A DNA stretch of 64,000 bases, from NCBI GenBank assembly GCA_030065205.1, contig JASJDN010000015.1, positions 62,001 through 126,000 of the forward strand, in the 5' to 3' direction. Position 1 is the first letter of the stretch; each line of letters begins with the position of its first letter. Below the pieces are notes generated by a model. The model saw only the letters and a program-made list of their open reading frames with translations, searched no databases and was not told the DNA's origin. Below are positions 38,725 through 47,773 of the stretch, one piece after another. The stretch comes from Crocosphaera sp. (lineage in GTDB: Bacteria > Cyanobacteriota > Cyanobacteriia > Cyanobacteriales > Microcystaceae). The translations under genes were made by a program, and so were the position numbers.

Positions 38725-38748
38725 GTCCCCTGTGGGTATCAAGGGGAC
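38725..38748. terminator. Hairpin between aldolase fusion and DUF29 gene
   Basis: gtcccc (38725-38730) and ggggac (38743-38748) pair around a 12-base loop. There is no T tract on the plus side, so termination is possible but weak. A degenerate agtgatcagttagcagtaatc direct repeat precedes it (about 38682-38705). Confidence 0.4.
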
Positions 38749-38781
38749 ATCAAGAAAATGATCCTATGAGGAGTTTAACTT

Positions 38782-39222
38782 ATGAACCAGTCAGCTATTG
38801 ATCTTACTTACGAGAAAGATTATCATCAATGGACGATAGAACAAGCTCAAGCTTTACGAGAACTTGTCAACACTCATCACGAGTTAAAGCATTTAGGAAT
38901 ATTAGATTGGGACAATATTATTGAGGAGATCGAAGCATTGGGACGTAGAGAATATAATGCAGTGATTAAATTGTTGATGAGACAAATTGAACATCGTTTA
39001 AAAATTGATTATGTTCCTTTGGAAGAATGCTATAAAAAATGGCAGGTTGAGATACAAGCTTTTAGAATTGGAATTAAACGCAAGATTGCACCCAGTATGA
39101 AGCCAAAGCTGGAATCAGAACTAGAAGAAATTTACCAAGATGCTGTCAGTTTAGTTGTCTTAGAGTACGGCGTTAAATTACCCGATCAATGTCCTTATAG
39201 TTTAGAAGAACTTATACCTTAA
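38782..39222 (+). CDS. DUF29 family protein
   Basis: The 146-residue protein matches the DUF29 family common in cyanobacteria: YEKDYHQWTIEQAQALR near the start, DWDNIIEEIEALGRRE, LLMRQIEHRLKIDY and the C-terminal Pro-rich CPYSLEEL. It is helical and soluble. AGGAG lies about 10 bases before the ATG. Function is not known; DUF29 genes are often many per genome. Confidence 0.85.
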   Translation: MNQSAIDLTYEKDYHQWTIEQAQALRELVNTHHELKHLGILDWDNIIEEIEALGRREYNAVIKLLMRQIEHRLKIDYVPLEECYKKWQVEIQAFRIGIKRKIAPSMKPKLESELEEIYQDAVSLVVLEYGVKLPDQCPYSLEELIP

Positions 39223-39284
39223 CTTCTAATTTGTCGGATTATTAAGTATACTAGATAAAGATAATAAAAAAACATCTTTAACAA

Positions 39285-40121
39285 ATGTCTGAAAATAACT
39301 GGGAAAACTTCTTAAAAAATCTGGGAGAATGGCAAGGTTCATTTACTAAAATTTCTCCTCAAGGAGATGTTCTTGATTCTACGCTTTCTATTATCAGTTT
39401 AGAAGGATTAGAAAACAACAAATTAGTTAAGTTTCGTCTGCGTCGTTTTGCAGGAAATAGTTACGAGGAAACCCCGACACAAGACTATACACAAGAATAC
39501 CGAAATTTGGGGAGACAAATTATTTTCTTTGAGACGGGAACCTTCTCTAAAGGATCATTTCAACTCGCACCTTTTTCTGAGTTTGGGTCAGAGTTTGGCT
39601 TTATTAAAGGCGATCGCCGTTTACGTTGTGTATTACTCTATGATCGTCAAAATGAGTTTTCTAGTATTACTTTAATTCGAGAATTTCGTAGTGGAAGTAA
39701 TGCCGAAGAAAGATCCCAATTAACCCTAGATCAATTACTGGGAAAATGGCAAGGAACCGCTTATAGTGCTTATCCTGACTTTCGACCTGTAGATAAGTTT
39801 GAAACCCATTTAGAAGTAAATAAAGTTGATAATCATCAAATAGAACAAAAATTAATTTTTTCAGGAACAACCTTGAGTTCAACAGCACAAATTGAAGGAA
39901 ATAAGCTCATATTTAATACAGGAGACAGTCCCCGACAAATTTTATTATTGCCGGATGGAACTTCAACCAATGCACCCTCAAAATTAGAATTAAGACAACC
40001 TTTCTTTTTAGAAGTGGGTTGGTTAGTTAATGAAAAAGAACGTCAAAGATTAATCCGTAATTACGACGCAACCGGCGCATGGACAGGTTCAACTTTGGTT
40101 ATTGAACATAAAGTTGATTAG
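39285..40121 (+). CDS. DUF3598 family lipocalin-like protein
   Basis: The 278-residue protein appears to be two beta-barrel halves: NWENFLKNLGEWQGSFTKI opens the first and LGKWQGTAYSAYPDFRP the second. W-x-G near each start is typical of calycin folds. The family is widespread in cyanobacteria and resembles phycobilin lyase-type barrels by fold, but no chromophore role is shown. It follows the DUF29 gene on the same strand after 62 bases. Confidence 0.75.
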   Translation: MSENNWENFLKNLGEWQGSFTKISPQGDVLDSTLSIISLEGLENNKLVKFRLRRFAGNSYEETPTQDYTQEYRNLGRQIIFFETGTFSKGSFQLAPFSEFGSEFGFIKGDRRLRCVLLYDRQNEFSSITLIREFRSGSNAEERSQLTLDQLLGKWQGTAYSAYPDFRPVDKFETHLEVNKVDNHQIEQKLIFSGTTLSSTAQIEGNKLIFNTGDSPRQILLLPDGTSTNAPSKLELRQPFFLEVGWLVNEKERQRLIRNYDATGAWTGSTLVIEHKVD

Positions 40122-40233
40122 TGTTAACTTTAGTTTTTGTAGAGACGTTTTACGAAATGTCTTTACATTCGTTTAAAGCTTATTGCATCACCATACGAGT
40201 TATAATAATCGAAAAATAATAAGGTAAACGGCT

Positions 40234-40551
40234 ATGACCAGTCAACTCCTTTATCCCCACATTGAAAAAGCTAATCATGATCAACCAGCGCACTTAAAAC
40301 GGGTTCCAAGGGTAAGAGTAGCACAAATTGTCATGGACTATTTAGCCTACGGTTGGTCAGTGGAAGAAATGAAGCGTCAACACCCCTATTTAACGTTAGG
40401 AGAACTTCACGCAGCAATGGCCTACTACTTTGACCATCAGGAGGAAATTGACAGCGAAATACGTGCTGAATGGTCAGAAGTTGAACAGGGTAGAGGGCAA
40501 ACATCGCCGTCGCCTTTTGTTATGCGTATGCAAGCTAGTGGTTTACTCTAA
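40234..40551 (+). CDS. DUF433 family antitoxin-like protein
   Basis: The 105-residue protein has the DUF433 helix-turn-helix-like part VRVAQIVMDYLAYGWSVEE and YLTLGELHAAMAYYFDH. DUF433 proteins are usually encoded next to DUF5615 PIN-like toxins. Here a DUF5615 gene lies on the same strand about 1 kb downstream, separated by one unknown gene. AAGG stands 9 bases before the ATG. Confidence 0.8.
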   Translation: MTSQLLYPHIEKANHDQPAHLKRVPRVRVAQIVMDYLAYGWSVEEMKRQHPYLTLGELHAAMAYYFDHQEEIDSEIRAEWSEVEQGRGQTSPSPFVMRMQASGLL

Positions 40552-40571
40552 ATGTTTATTGGACTCTTTCT

Positions 40572-41456
40572 ATGTATGAATCTGTGACTTTCCAGGATGG
40601 TTATTGCTCCATTAAATATGATTATTTATCTGAAAAACGCGGCCATATTGAAATTTCTTGGGATAGCGTTGGATGCGATGATTTATCGGCGAGTTATGCA
40701 CAAAATGTTGCTTTCTTTTTCTGTAATCTCCCTGATTCGGAATTAATCATGGATATTACTACTGTCGATTTAGCCAGACTGTTTGTTAATCTTAAAAACG
40801 ACAATATTTGTATAGCCAAATGTTTACTATCCTTGCCGAAAGATATACTACGCGCTGAACTAGAAGCAGGTTTAATCTCACAACAATATTATGATGCGAT
40901 TTACTTAAGTGTTGTGGAATATTTAACCTTGTGGAATATCATCTTTAAAAAATGGGATTATATAAAAGTTGGTTTAAAAGTTTTTGACAAAAAATTACCC
41001 TTTAAAACTTCTCTAGATTTTTTTAAACATATTGTTGCTTGGGAAGCTAATTCTCAGTTTTCTAATTATTTAGAAAAAAGATACGAAGATAACCCTAAAG
41101 TTTTGAAAGATATTGCCACTTTACTTCGCAAAGAATATCGAGGAGAAACTTTAACTCAAAAGGATATATCTCAACTAGGAAAGTCAGTCCGTATCGCTAA
41201 TCCAAGCTTAATGTTAAATAAATGGGAAGACAGATTTAGGCTTGTTTGTTTGGCACTAGCAGAAAGAGATTCCGACGTTCGAGCGTTTTTAGCTCTTGAT
41301 GCAGAATTAACTGATCGTCAGTGCGCCTTGATGCAGAATGAGGCTTGCCAAGGAGCAAAGACTTATACTTGGATTGAAGGATGGAAACTTGAAGGAATCA
41401 TCCATAGAACAGCGCAGGGAAAATTGTATCGTTCTAGGATTAACAAAAATTCATAA
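40572..41456 (+). CDS. Unknown protein between DUF433 and DUF5615 genes
   Basis: A 294-residue soluble protein begins 20 bases after the DUF433 stop and ends 87 bases before the toxin-like start, all on one strand. It has FQDGYCSIKYDYLSE at the start and GWKLEGIIHRTAQGKLYRS at the end, with a charged helical middle. I recognise no family, no catalytic motif and no membrane segment. Its position suggests cargo or an extra component of the toxin-antitoxin operon. Confidence 0.65.
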   Translation: MYESVTFQDGYCSIKYDYLSEKRGHIEISWDSVGCDDLSASYAQNVAFFFCNLPDSELIMDITTVDLARLFVNLKNDNICIAKCLLSLPKDILRAELEAGLISQQYYDAIYLSVVEYLTLWNIIFKKWDYIKVGLKVFDKKLPFKTSLDFFKHIVAWEANSQFSNYLEKRYEDNPKVLKDIATLLRKEYRGETLTQKDISQLGKSVRIANPSLMLNKWEDRFRLVCLALAERDSDVRAFLALDAELTDRQCALMQNEACQGAKTYTWIEGWKLEGIIHRTAQGKLYRSRINKNS

Positions 41457-41543
41457 TAAGACGTTATTGATTTGTGGTCTGTAAAAGTTTTCCATTGTAT
41501 ATATATTGTCAAAAATGCTTATGCTCACATTAGGTCTATTGTA

Positions 41544-41891
41544 ATGGCAATCAGATTTTATATGGATGTTCATGTTCCTATGGCCATAACGGAACAATTA
41601 CGTCGTCGTGGGGTTGATGTGTTAACAGCCATTGAAGATGAGTCGGCTACGTTAAAAGATGATGAATTGTTGGCTAGAGCGTCAAAATTGGGTAGGGTGT
41701 TATTTACTCAAGATATTCGTTTTAAGGCGTTGGCAGAAGACTGGCAACGTCAAGGGAAAGCTTTTGGTGGGTTAATTTTTGGCCATCAATTACGGGGAAC
41801 TATTGGACAATTTGTTAAGGACTTAGCTTTAATTGCCCAAGCATCCGAACCTAATGAATGGATAAATATTGTTGAACATTTACCGTTTTGA
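41544..41891 (+). CDS. DUF5615 PIN-like toxin
   Basis: From ATG 41544 the 115-residue protein reads MAIRFYMDVHVPMAI, with Asp8 as the first acidic site, then GVDVLTAIEDE, LKDDELLARASKLGRVLFTQD and GGLIFGHQLRG, matching DUF5615 PIN-like nucleases. Frame upstream to 41472 is open but lacks a family match. PIN toxins cut RNA with a metal-bound acidic cluster; activity is inferred. The expected DUF433 antitoxin is at 40234. Confidence 0.8.
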   Translation: MAIRFYMDVHVPMAITEQLRRRGVDVLTAIEDESATLKDDELLARASKLGRVLFTQDIRFKALAEDWQRQGKAFGGLIFGHQLRGTIGQFVKDLALIAQASEPNEWINIVEHLPF

Positions 41892-41903
41892 TGCTAATTT
41901 TTC

Positions 41904-42968
41904 TTACCTAGACGAAGCAACTGGAAACACTTGAGCCGACTGAGAAGCGATCGCTAATTGAACTTTTGTACCAATGGGTAACTGAGTTTGTAAGGTTGTT
42001 CTTGCATGAATTTGACCACCGGAGGGAGTTCGTAAACAATAGCGGTATTCTCTGCCTAAAAATTGGCGATCGCTGATCACTACCTTTGCCGTGTCATCAG
42101 GTTTTAACAGAATATCCTCTTGTCTCACCATCAAGTCTCCTTCCGGAACGGTTTCGGGAGGGGAAGGGAGTTCCCATTGTCCAATTTCTGTGGTCCAAAG
42201 TGTCCCTTGTCGCTTAGCAGGTATAAAATTAGCCTGGGTGACAAATTCAGCCACAAACCGAGACGCAGGACGAGTATAGATAGCTTCAGGGGTTCCTAAT
42301 TGTTCAATTTTGCCAGAGGACATGACCCCAATTTTATCGCAAATGGCTAAGGCTTCCTCTTGGTCGTGGGTGACAAAAATAGCGGTTATCCCCGTCGCTT
42401 TGAGAATATGACGAATTTCATGGCGCAGTCTGATCCGAACCTGTACATCCAGGTTACTAAGGGGTTCATCCAGCAAAATTAAGGCGGGTTGAGGGGCTAA
42501 TGCTCTAGCTAAGGCCACCCGTTGTTGTTGTCCCCCTGAGAGTTGATGAGGGTAGCGTTTTTCTAAGCCTTCGAGTCCTACTAGGGTTAAGACTTCGTTA
42601 ATGCGCTGTTTTATCTGTTTTTTGCTTAATTTTTTCTTATTTAAACCAAAAGCAATATTATCAGCAATGTTCAGATGGGGAAACAGGGCATAATCTTGAA
42701 ATACCATCCCCGTATTGCGCTGTTCAGGAGGAAGTAACTGAGAAGCACTGGCAATCACATTTCCCCCCAGTTCGATGGTTCCGGCTGAAGGTTGCTCAAA
42801 CCCCGCAATCATCCGTAACAGAGTGGTTTTGCCACAACCAGAAGGCCCGAGTAACCCTAAAATATCTCCTGGAGTTAATTGAAAGCTGACTTCATCGACA
42901 GCAGGAATCTGATGATTAGGAAATTGCTTAACAAGTTGATTAACCTGGAGGATAGTAGAGTCTGTCAT
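41904..42968 (-). CDS. futC: Ferric iron ABC transporter ATP-binding protein FutC
   Basis: FutC drives Fe3+ import with FutA and FutB. Walker A LLGPSGCGKTTLLR, signature LSGGQQQRVALARAL, Walker B LILLDEPLSNLD and switch VTHDQEEAL are complete. The C-terminal third is a TOBE domain (VRQEDILLKPDD, QFLGREYRYCLR), which typifies FbpC/FutC-type ATPases; sulfate or polyamine ATPases are alternatives. No permease or binding protein is in the window. It ends 13 bases from the convergent DUF5615 gene. Confidence 0.82.
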   Translation of the reverse strand: MTDSTILQVNQLVKQFPNHQIPAVDEVSFQLTPGDILGLLGPSGCGKTTLLRMIAGFEQPSAGTIELGGNVIASASQLLPPEQRNTGMVFQDYALFPHLNIADNIAFGLNKKKLSKKQIKQRINEVLTLVGLEGLEKRYPHQLSGGQQQRVALARALAPQPALILLDEPLSNLDVQVRIRLRHEIRHILKATGITAIFVTHDQEEALAICDKIGVMSSGKIEQLGTPEAIYTRPASRFVAEFVTQANFIPAKRQGTLWTTEIGQWELPSPPETVPEGDLMVRQEDILLKPDDTAKVVISDRQFLGREYRYCLRTPSGGQIHARTTLQTQLPIGTKVQLAIASQSAQVFPVASSR

Positions 42969-43161
42969 AGTTAAAATAAGGTGGACAATGAATTAACAGT
43001 AATAAAACTAAAAATAGTGAATTATTGTGATTAAAGTAGATTAGGTAAAATACGATAGTCGTTTTTGAGCTATCTTTTATAAGATGCTCAATTAGCATTT
43101 ATTTTCAATAACTGCCTTTACTTTTATATACCATTTTTTTGATTTTTCAAATAGGAAAGAT

Positions 43162-43908
43162 TTGCAAGAATTACCAATGTTATCTAGAACACACTCTCAT
43201 TATAACCCCAATCCTCAAAACCTTGGTTTTGATACTGTTTTAGTGCCTCAAGGAACGGAATATAAAGCAGTAAGTCAAGGAATAGCTAAAAATCCATTAA
43301 ATCTAAAAATTATAGCAATTCCTGCGGGAATTAAACCCTTAAATAATTTTCTAGAAAAGTGGCAACAAACTCCAGAGTTTCTTAATAAGGTTCCCAAAGG
43401 ATTGATTCTGATGGGGTTGGGGGGAAGTTTGTCCCTAAATTATGCTGTGGGGGATGTAATTTTGTGCCAAGAGTGTGCTTTAATGGATGATAGTCAGGAA
43501 AGTAAGGGGCAGTGTAACCAATTTCTGGCAGAGAGTCTATTTAAGCAGTTAGGAAGTCGGACTTTTATCGGGAAAGGAATAACCAGCGATCGCGTTATTT
43601 GTTCGGCTCAAGAAAAGCTTTTATTAGGACGAAAATACCAAGCGGATGTGGTTGATATGGAAAGCTATGCACTCTTAAATTGGAGTCAGAAATTAGGCAT
43701 TCCTGTGGCTATGATTCGGGTAATTAGTGATGGTTGTCAGCAAGATTTACCTGACTTAACGAAGGCTTTTAAGGAAGATGGAAGCCTACAGCCTTTAATC
43801 TTAGCCCGTAAAATGCTGAAAAATCCGTCAAATTCAATACATTTAATTAGAAGTTCGTTAAAAAGTTTACAAGTATTAAGGGAAGTTGCAAATAAAATAA
43901 ATGATTAG
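43162..43908 (+). CDS. Nucleoside phosphorylase-like protein
   Basis: The 248-residue protein has the PNP/UDP fold marks ILMGLGGSLSLNYAVGDVIL and VVDMESYALLNWSQ, where the Glu normally holds the nucleoside ribose. The TTG at 43162 has AGGA at a 5-base spacing, while the ATG at 43177 has none, so TTG is the better-supported start. HpnG-like or MTA/SAH hydrolase-like proteins are possible relatives; substrate unknown. Confidence 0.72.
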   Translation: MQELPMLSRTHSHYNPNPQNLGFDTVLVPQGTEYKAVSQGIAKNPLNLKIIAIPAGIKPLNNFLEKWQQTPEFLNKVPKGLILMGLGGSLSLNYAVGDVILCQECALMDDSQESKGQCNQFLAESLFKQLGSRTFIGKGITSDRVICSAQEKLLLGRKYQADVVDMESYALLNWSQKLGIPVAMIRVISDGCQQDLPDLTKAFKEDGSLQPLILARKMLKNPSNSIHLIRSSLKSLQVLREVANKIND

Positions 43909-43954
43909 AGATATTATCCGTAATGTTATCCATGAGTTAGTCAATGAGTAATAA

Positions 43955-44008
43955 GGTGGGCAATTATTGGATTATGATAGTTTGACATTAGTTCTTTGTT
44001 TGCCCACC
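43955..44008. repeat. Palindromic GGTGGGCAA repeat
   Basis: ggtgggcaa (43955-43963) and ttgcccacc (44000-44008) form a perfect inverted pair around a 36-base loop. The same ends recur at 53650-53856 and in a related form at 11269-11328, so it belongs to a dispersed repeat class. Confidence 0.65.
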
Positions 44009-44021
44009 CTACAATTAATCG

Positions 44022-44479
44022 TTAATTTTCTTGAGTAATTCTATTTTTTTCTGATGTATTCAAGAACAATTTAAGAAAAATCAAACCGGATATTTGCTGA
44101 TACGCTTCAAACTCAGGATAACGGGACAAAGATTTATCTTTTTTCAGCATATTAGGAACAAAAATACAACTAATAAAAAATCCTAAGATAACAAAAGGTA
44201 ACCAATGCTGAGTTAATAAAGCAAAACTAGCATAGATTAGAATTTCTCCTAAATAATTGGTGTTTCGACAACGAGTAAAAAATCCTTCTGTAATTAATCC
44301 TGAATGATACTTGAGGGTGTAATATTTTGAGCATCGCTACTATAGTGTAAGAAAACTCCTAACCCAAAACCAAAGCGGGTAAAGATTTTTCGATACTGAT
44401 AAAATTCATCTTGACTGATTAGTTTTTTAAGCTTCTTTTCTGTAATCATTGCAACTTTCATTACTGTAAATGTTTTCAT
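44022..44479 (-). pseudogene. Frameshifted, N-truncated isoprenylcysteine methyltransferase/DUF1295-like gene
   Basis: The first frame reads MKTFTVMKVAMITEKK to FGLGVFLHYSSDAQ and then leaves the family; from about 44324-44328 the next frame continues as KYYTLKYHSGLITEGFF, RCRNTNYLGEILIYAS, WLPFVILGFF to a stop at 44022. NYLGE and GLIT.GFF are typical of this membrane methyltransferase-like family. One A missing from a short A run explains the shift. Family members also have more N-terminal helices, absent here. Confidence 0.75.
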
Positions 44480-44503
44480 GTGATTAAAATCAGTAAATTA
44501 GTA

Positions 44504-46729
44504 TTATAACCAAAACTGGCGATCGCCTTCCAATACTGTTGACGGATAAATCCCTTTTAAGCGTAATCCTGCCATTTTATCAGCACCATGTAATGGCATA
44601 GGTAAACGAGGGGTTTTTAGTGCGCCATGATGTAATAGGGTTAGTTTTAAAGTGATATCTATCACTGTTTCGATAGCAACCTGTTTTCCTTCTTCTCGAA
44701 TGGTTAAACGTAAAGGACGCGCTAGGCCAATGTTTTTCTCGACTTTAGTGGTGACTAAAATAGCTTCACGGGACGACATTTTTAAACATAAACCTGGTTC
44801 TGGTGCATCAATTTTTTGGTTATGCACTTTGTATAATCGTGGCGTTTGAGATTTTTTGCATTCTACTAATATCAACTCACTATTAATCGCTTCTGCTCTT
44901 TCTAATAAGTTATTCACTTCTGCACCACGAAATGGACCATCTCTATAGATTAATATGGTTTTATCCCCTAATGTGTTATGAGGTAGTAAGTCTTCTAAAA
45001 AGCGTTGAGGAATTTCTTCTCCTTCAATGAAATCACCCTGTAATTTGTAATTGATAAATTCTCCCCTTTGTCCATAAAGACGTACACTTGCACAAGCGTT
45101 TATTGTTCCTGGAGATTTTTCTTTTTTTCGTCTCGAAATATCCAAACCTATAAAATAGTCAGCAATGTTTAAAGGTTCGGCTAAGACAAAAGGTAAATTA
45201 CCTAACTTAGCTAAAATACCAGGAATTATCTGAGATAATATATAATTGGGCTTAACTTTCTTGAAAGTATCTTCATAAATAAATTGACTAGCGATCTGTC
45301 GTCTAAGCAATTTAGCATAAATTTGATCATAAAAACTTCCTTCTTTGTAACTATCTGCATAGCGATCGCTTTCAGGGAGAAAAACTAAAACAATATCAGG
45401 AGGATAAACTTCAATTAACTCATCAACTGTTTTTTCAATTTCGACTCGCATTTTTCCATTTTTCTCACCTTTAATAATAAAAGGTTTTCTTTCGATAATA
45501 TCACTCTCAAACTTATAATCTTTTAAACGCTGCTGAACTTGATTAATAAAAGAATTAACCTTAATATCACATAATTTTAGAACAGAAATTTGAATGTTTC
45601 CTGATGAACCAGAGTCTTTTTGTTCAAAATATTTATGGCGTTTAAACACCCCACCTTTTTTTAACCCTGATAGGATACTATTTTGATATCCAGTGACTCC
45701 ATTGCCAAATAAGAGTAAGGTTTGATTGATTGATTTTTTAGTAGCAAGAAAGTTCTCAGGATAATCATAATTATTAACTGGTCTTTTTTCTATCGTTATT
45801 CCATATTTACTTAATAACATATCTGCTTTTTCTTGAGCATCTTTTAATAAGTTTTGTCTTTCTGTAAAATTTTTAATTTTTGTATGTTTTAGTAATTCTC
45901 CATAATCTAAATCTAACATGGGTGCAGTTTCCGCAGTAACAATAGGGTTTAAAGCTGCCATTGCATAGGGATATTCTTTATTACTGCTAAATTTTACGGA
46001 AACAAGTGGTTGTTCTTTTGGTGCATTTTTTAACGCCTCTTTACTGATTGAACCTGCTGCCATTTTTATTAGTCTCTCTTGATGTTCTCCAATGGTTCCC
46101 GCTAATCCTACAATTGTTCCTGAACTATTAAAATCAAAATCAATACTTTTAACTTTTAAACCGATTAAAATCTTATCTGGATCTTGACGTTCAGGATGAT
46201 TTTCAAAAAAATCAGCCAGGGTACTTTTAGACTGTATTGGACTTTTAATGGTTAAAGTTAAACCTACCTTTACATCATCTTTCAATTCAATTATTTCAGG
46301 CCAAACATCAATCTCTCGTTTAACAGTGACTTGCTTTTTTTTATAAACTTCTTTTGATTCAAAAGGTCGATGAGTTGTTAAAATCTGATAAGCTAATTTA
46401 CCAATAATTTCAGAATTCACTTGAGGTTCATTAACCCATTGAAATGACCAATAATAAGGCTTAAAATCATCAAGTTTTTGAATTTCTGTTAATGCTTGTT
46501 TCCATTCTTCTTGACTAGGAAGTTTAAGATTAGTTTCAGCTAGTACAAAAAAAGTCCCTTTATTCCAAATCACAACAATCCCACGAAAATGTTGAGAAAA
46601 TCGAAAACTTAAACGGTTTCCTAATTCTTGATCAACCGAAGGAGTTAAACGAAATCCAGTTATGTTAGACTCAGTAACTGTTAACGGAAATACTTCACTT
46701 AAAGCATGATGTTGTTGTTGATTAGTCAT
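44504..46729 (-). CDS. ago: Long prokaryotic Argonaute
   Basis: Argonautes use a small nucleic-acid guide to bind or cut target DNA or RNA. The C-terminal PIWI domain has acidic residues at the expected spacing: Asp530 (FIGLDIS), Asp597 (YRDGPFRG) and Asp717 (LHGADKMAG), with a Glu-finger candidate at 569-571; all imply an active nuclease. The MID region is around 400-470 (DIVLVFLPESD). The N-terminal half holds N and PAZ-like regions. At 741 residues it is a long Ago, similar in plan to Synechococcus-type proteins. Its ATG overlaps the stop of the Cas4-like nuclease gene by one base (TAATG). Confidence 0.88.
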   Translation of the reverse strand: MTNQQQHHALSEVFPLTVTESNITGFRLTPSVDQELGNRLSFRFSQHFRGIVVIWNKGTFFVLAETNLKLPSQEEWKQALTEIQKLDDFKPYYWSFQWVNEPQVNSEIIGKLAYQILTTHRPFESKEVYKKKQVTVKREIDVWPEIIELKDDVKVGLTLTIKSPIQSKSTLADFFENHPERQDPDKILIGLKVKSIDFDFNSSGTIVGLAGTIGEHQERLIKMAAGSISKEALKNAPKEQPLVSVKFSSNKEYPYAMAALNPIVTAETAPMLDLDYGELLKHTKIKNFTERQNLLKDAQEKADMLLSKYGITIEKRPVNNYDYPENFLATKKSINQTLLLFGNGVTGYQNSILSGLKKGGVFKRHKYFEQKDSGSSGNIQISVLKLCDIKVNSFINQVQQRLKDYKFESDIIERKPFIIKGEKNGKMRVEIEKTVDELIEVYPPDIVLVFLPESDRYADSYKEGSFYDQIYAKLLRRQIASQFIYEDTFKKVKPNYILSQIIPGILAKLGNLPFVLAEPLNIADYFIGLDISRRKKEKSPGTINACASVRLYGQRGEFINYKLQGDFIEGEEIPQRFLEDLLPHNTLGDKTILIYRDGPFRGAEVNNLLERAEAINSELILVECKKSQTPRLYKVHNQKIDAPEPGLCLKMSSREAILVTTKVEKNIGLARPLRLTIREEGKQVAIETVIDITLKLTLLHHGALKTPRLPMPLHGADKMAGLRLKGIYPSTVLEGDRQFWL

Positions 46730-47547
46730 TATGCAGAAACCTCAATAGTAGAAAATTCACAGAGAGAGTTAAAAGGACAATAGCGACAAGGTAAACCAGG
46801 ATTAGGAGGAAAAATTTGATTAAATTCTTGTTTATTTCTCCAATAATATTTAAGTTGTGATTGATGCTTTTTGGAAATTTTAATCAATTGCTTTAACATC
46901 GCTTTCAACTGATTAGATGTAGCTGTAATTACATCAGAAGAAACCCCAGTTTCTAAGTTATAAAATGAAGCGACGGTCTGATCATTTGGGTAAAGATATT
47001 TTGCTGCAAGCAAGTAAATATAAGCTTGTCGCCTATCAAAATCGGATTTACCTGTTTTGAAATCTAAAATATGAATTATTCCGTCAGATTCTTTGAAAAT
47101 GCAGTCAATAGCGGCATATAAATTGAATGTGTAATTATCATAATTAATTAAAATAGGTTTAGGAAATCCCTCATCCCCTCGATTTAATTGGATAATATTT
47201 TTACCTAATAAAAAGGGATGATTATGATAATTCTCAAGAACTTTTGTCACCCTTTTCTGGACAATCTCTGATTGCTGAGATAGACTTATAGTAGCTGAAA
47301 TCTTTTCAATTGCATCTTTTCGATACAACATCAAAGGATCATTATGGAATTCATACACTCCTTGTTGTGCTAAAAGTCCGATCGCTTGGGGAGTCGTATC
47401 TTGTTCTAATAATACTTTAACTTGAGGATCTCGCTTTCTCGCTTTGATAAACCCTCGTTTCATGTCACAATGCCAGTATTCTTGTCCTATGGGCGGAGAA
47501 AATAAGGATAATAGGTTATAACTGGCAAAATCCCAGATTTTTCGCAT
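46729..47547 (-). CDS. Cas4/RecB-like PD-(D/E)XK nuclease with Fe-S cysteines
   Basis: The 272-residue protein has the nuclease core IIHILDFKTGKSDFDRRQAYIYLLAAK, with Asp...Asp-Phe-Lys in the DxK-type site, and a Gln-containing helix as in Cas4. Four Cys (WHC near residue 27, then CRYCPFNSLC near 255-264) are placed as in Cas4 4Fe-4S proteins. Cas4-like genes are known neighbours of prokaryotic Argonautes. Translational coupling to ago (TAATG) and AAGGAGC before its own start suggest tight co-expression. It may process guides or targets. Confidence 0.82.
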   Translation of the reverse strand: MRKIWDFASYNLLSLFSPPIGQEYWHCDMKRGFIKARKRDPQVKVLLEQDTTPQAIGLLAQQGVYEFHNDPLMLYRKDAIEKISATISLSQQSEIVQKRVTKVLENYHNHPFLLGKNIIQLNRGDEGFPKPILINYDNYTFNLYAAIDCIFKESDGIIHILDFKTGKSDFDRRQAYIYLLAAKYLYPNDQTVASFYNLETGVSSDVITATSNQLKAMLKQLIKISKKHQSQLKYYWRNKQEFNQIFPPNPGLPCRYCPFNSLCEFSTIEVSA

Positions 47548-47673
47548 TTTATTTAAGCTCCTTTTTGGTTGAAAGAATAATTCAACTTTTGCTTTTTAGT
47601 TTAGATGCTTATTGTATAAGTTTACTCAATTAAAGTAATAAAGTGCAACTATAGAATGTAAATTTATTTAAAC

Positions 47674-47702
47674 TTGAAAAATTTTTTCAAATTATGTATG
47701 CT
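47674..47702 (+). promoter_or_regulatory. Divergent promoter with 17-bp palindrome, candidate XRE operator
   Basis: ttgaaaa-att-ttttcaa (47674-47690) is a perfect palindrome apart from its 3-base centre. TTGAAA at 47674 could be a -35 box and TATGCT at 47697-47702 the -10 box, 17 bases apart, for the XRE gene. An operator on the -35 box of an XRE repressor gene, shared with the divergent nuclease-ago operon, is a natural arrangement. This is inferred from sequence only. Confidence 0.45.
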
Positions 47703-47773
47703 GTACCTACACCCAATCCATGAGGGAGTCTCTATGTCTCTTAAATATAAAAAGAGCAAAAGCTTATATAAGC

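Noticed and set aside
46729-47547. Cas4 as evidence for a CRISPR-Cas locus
   Set aside because: No other cas gene or repeat array is present; coupling to ago explains the gene better.
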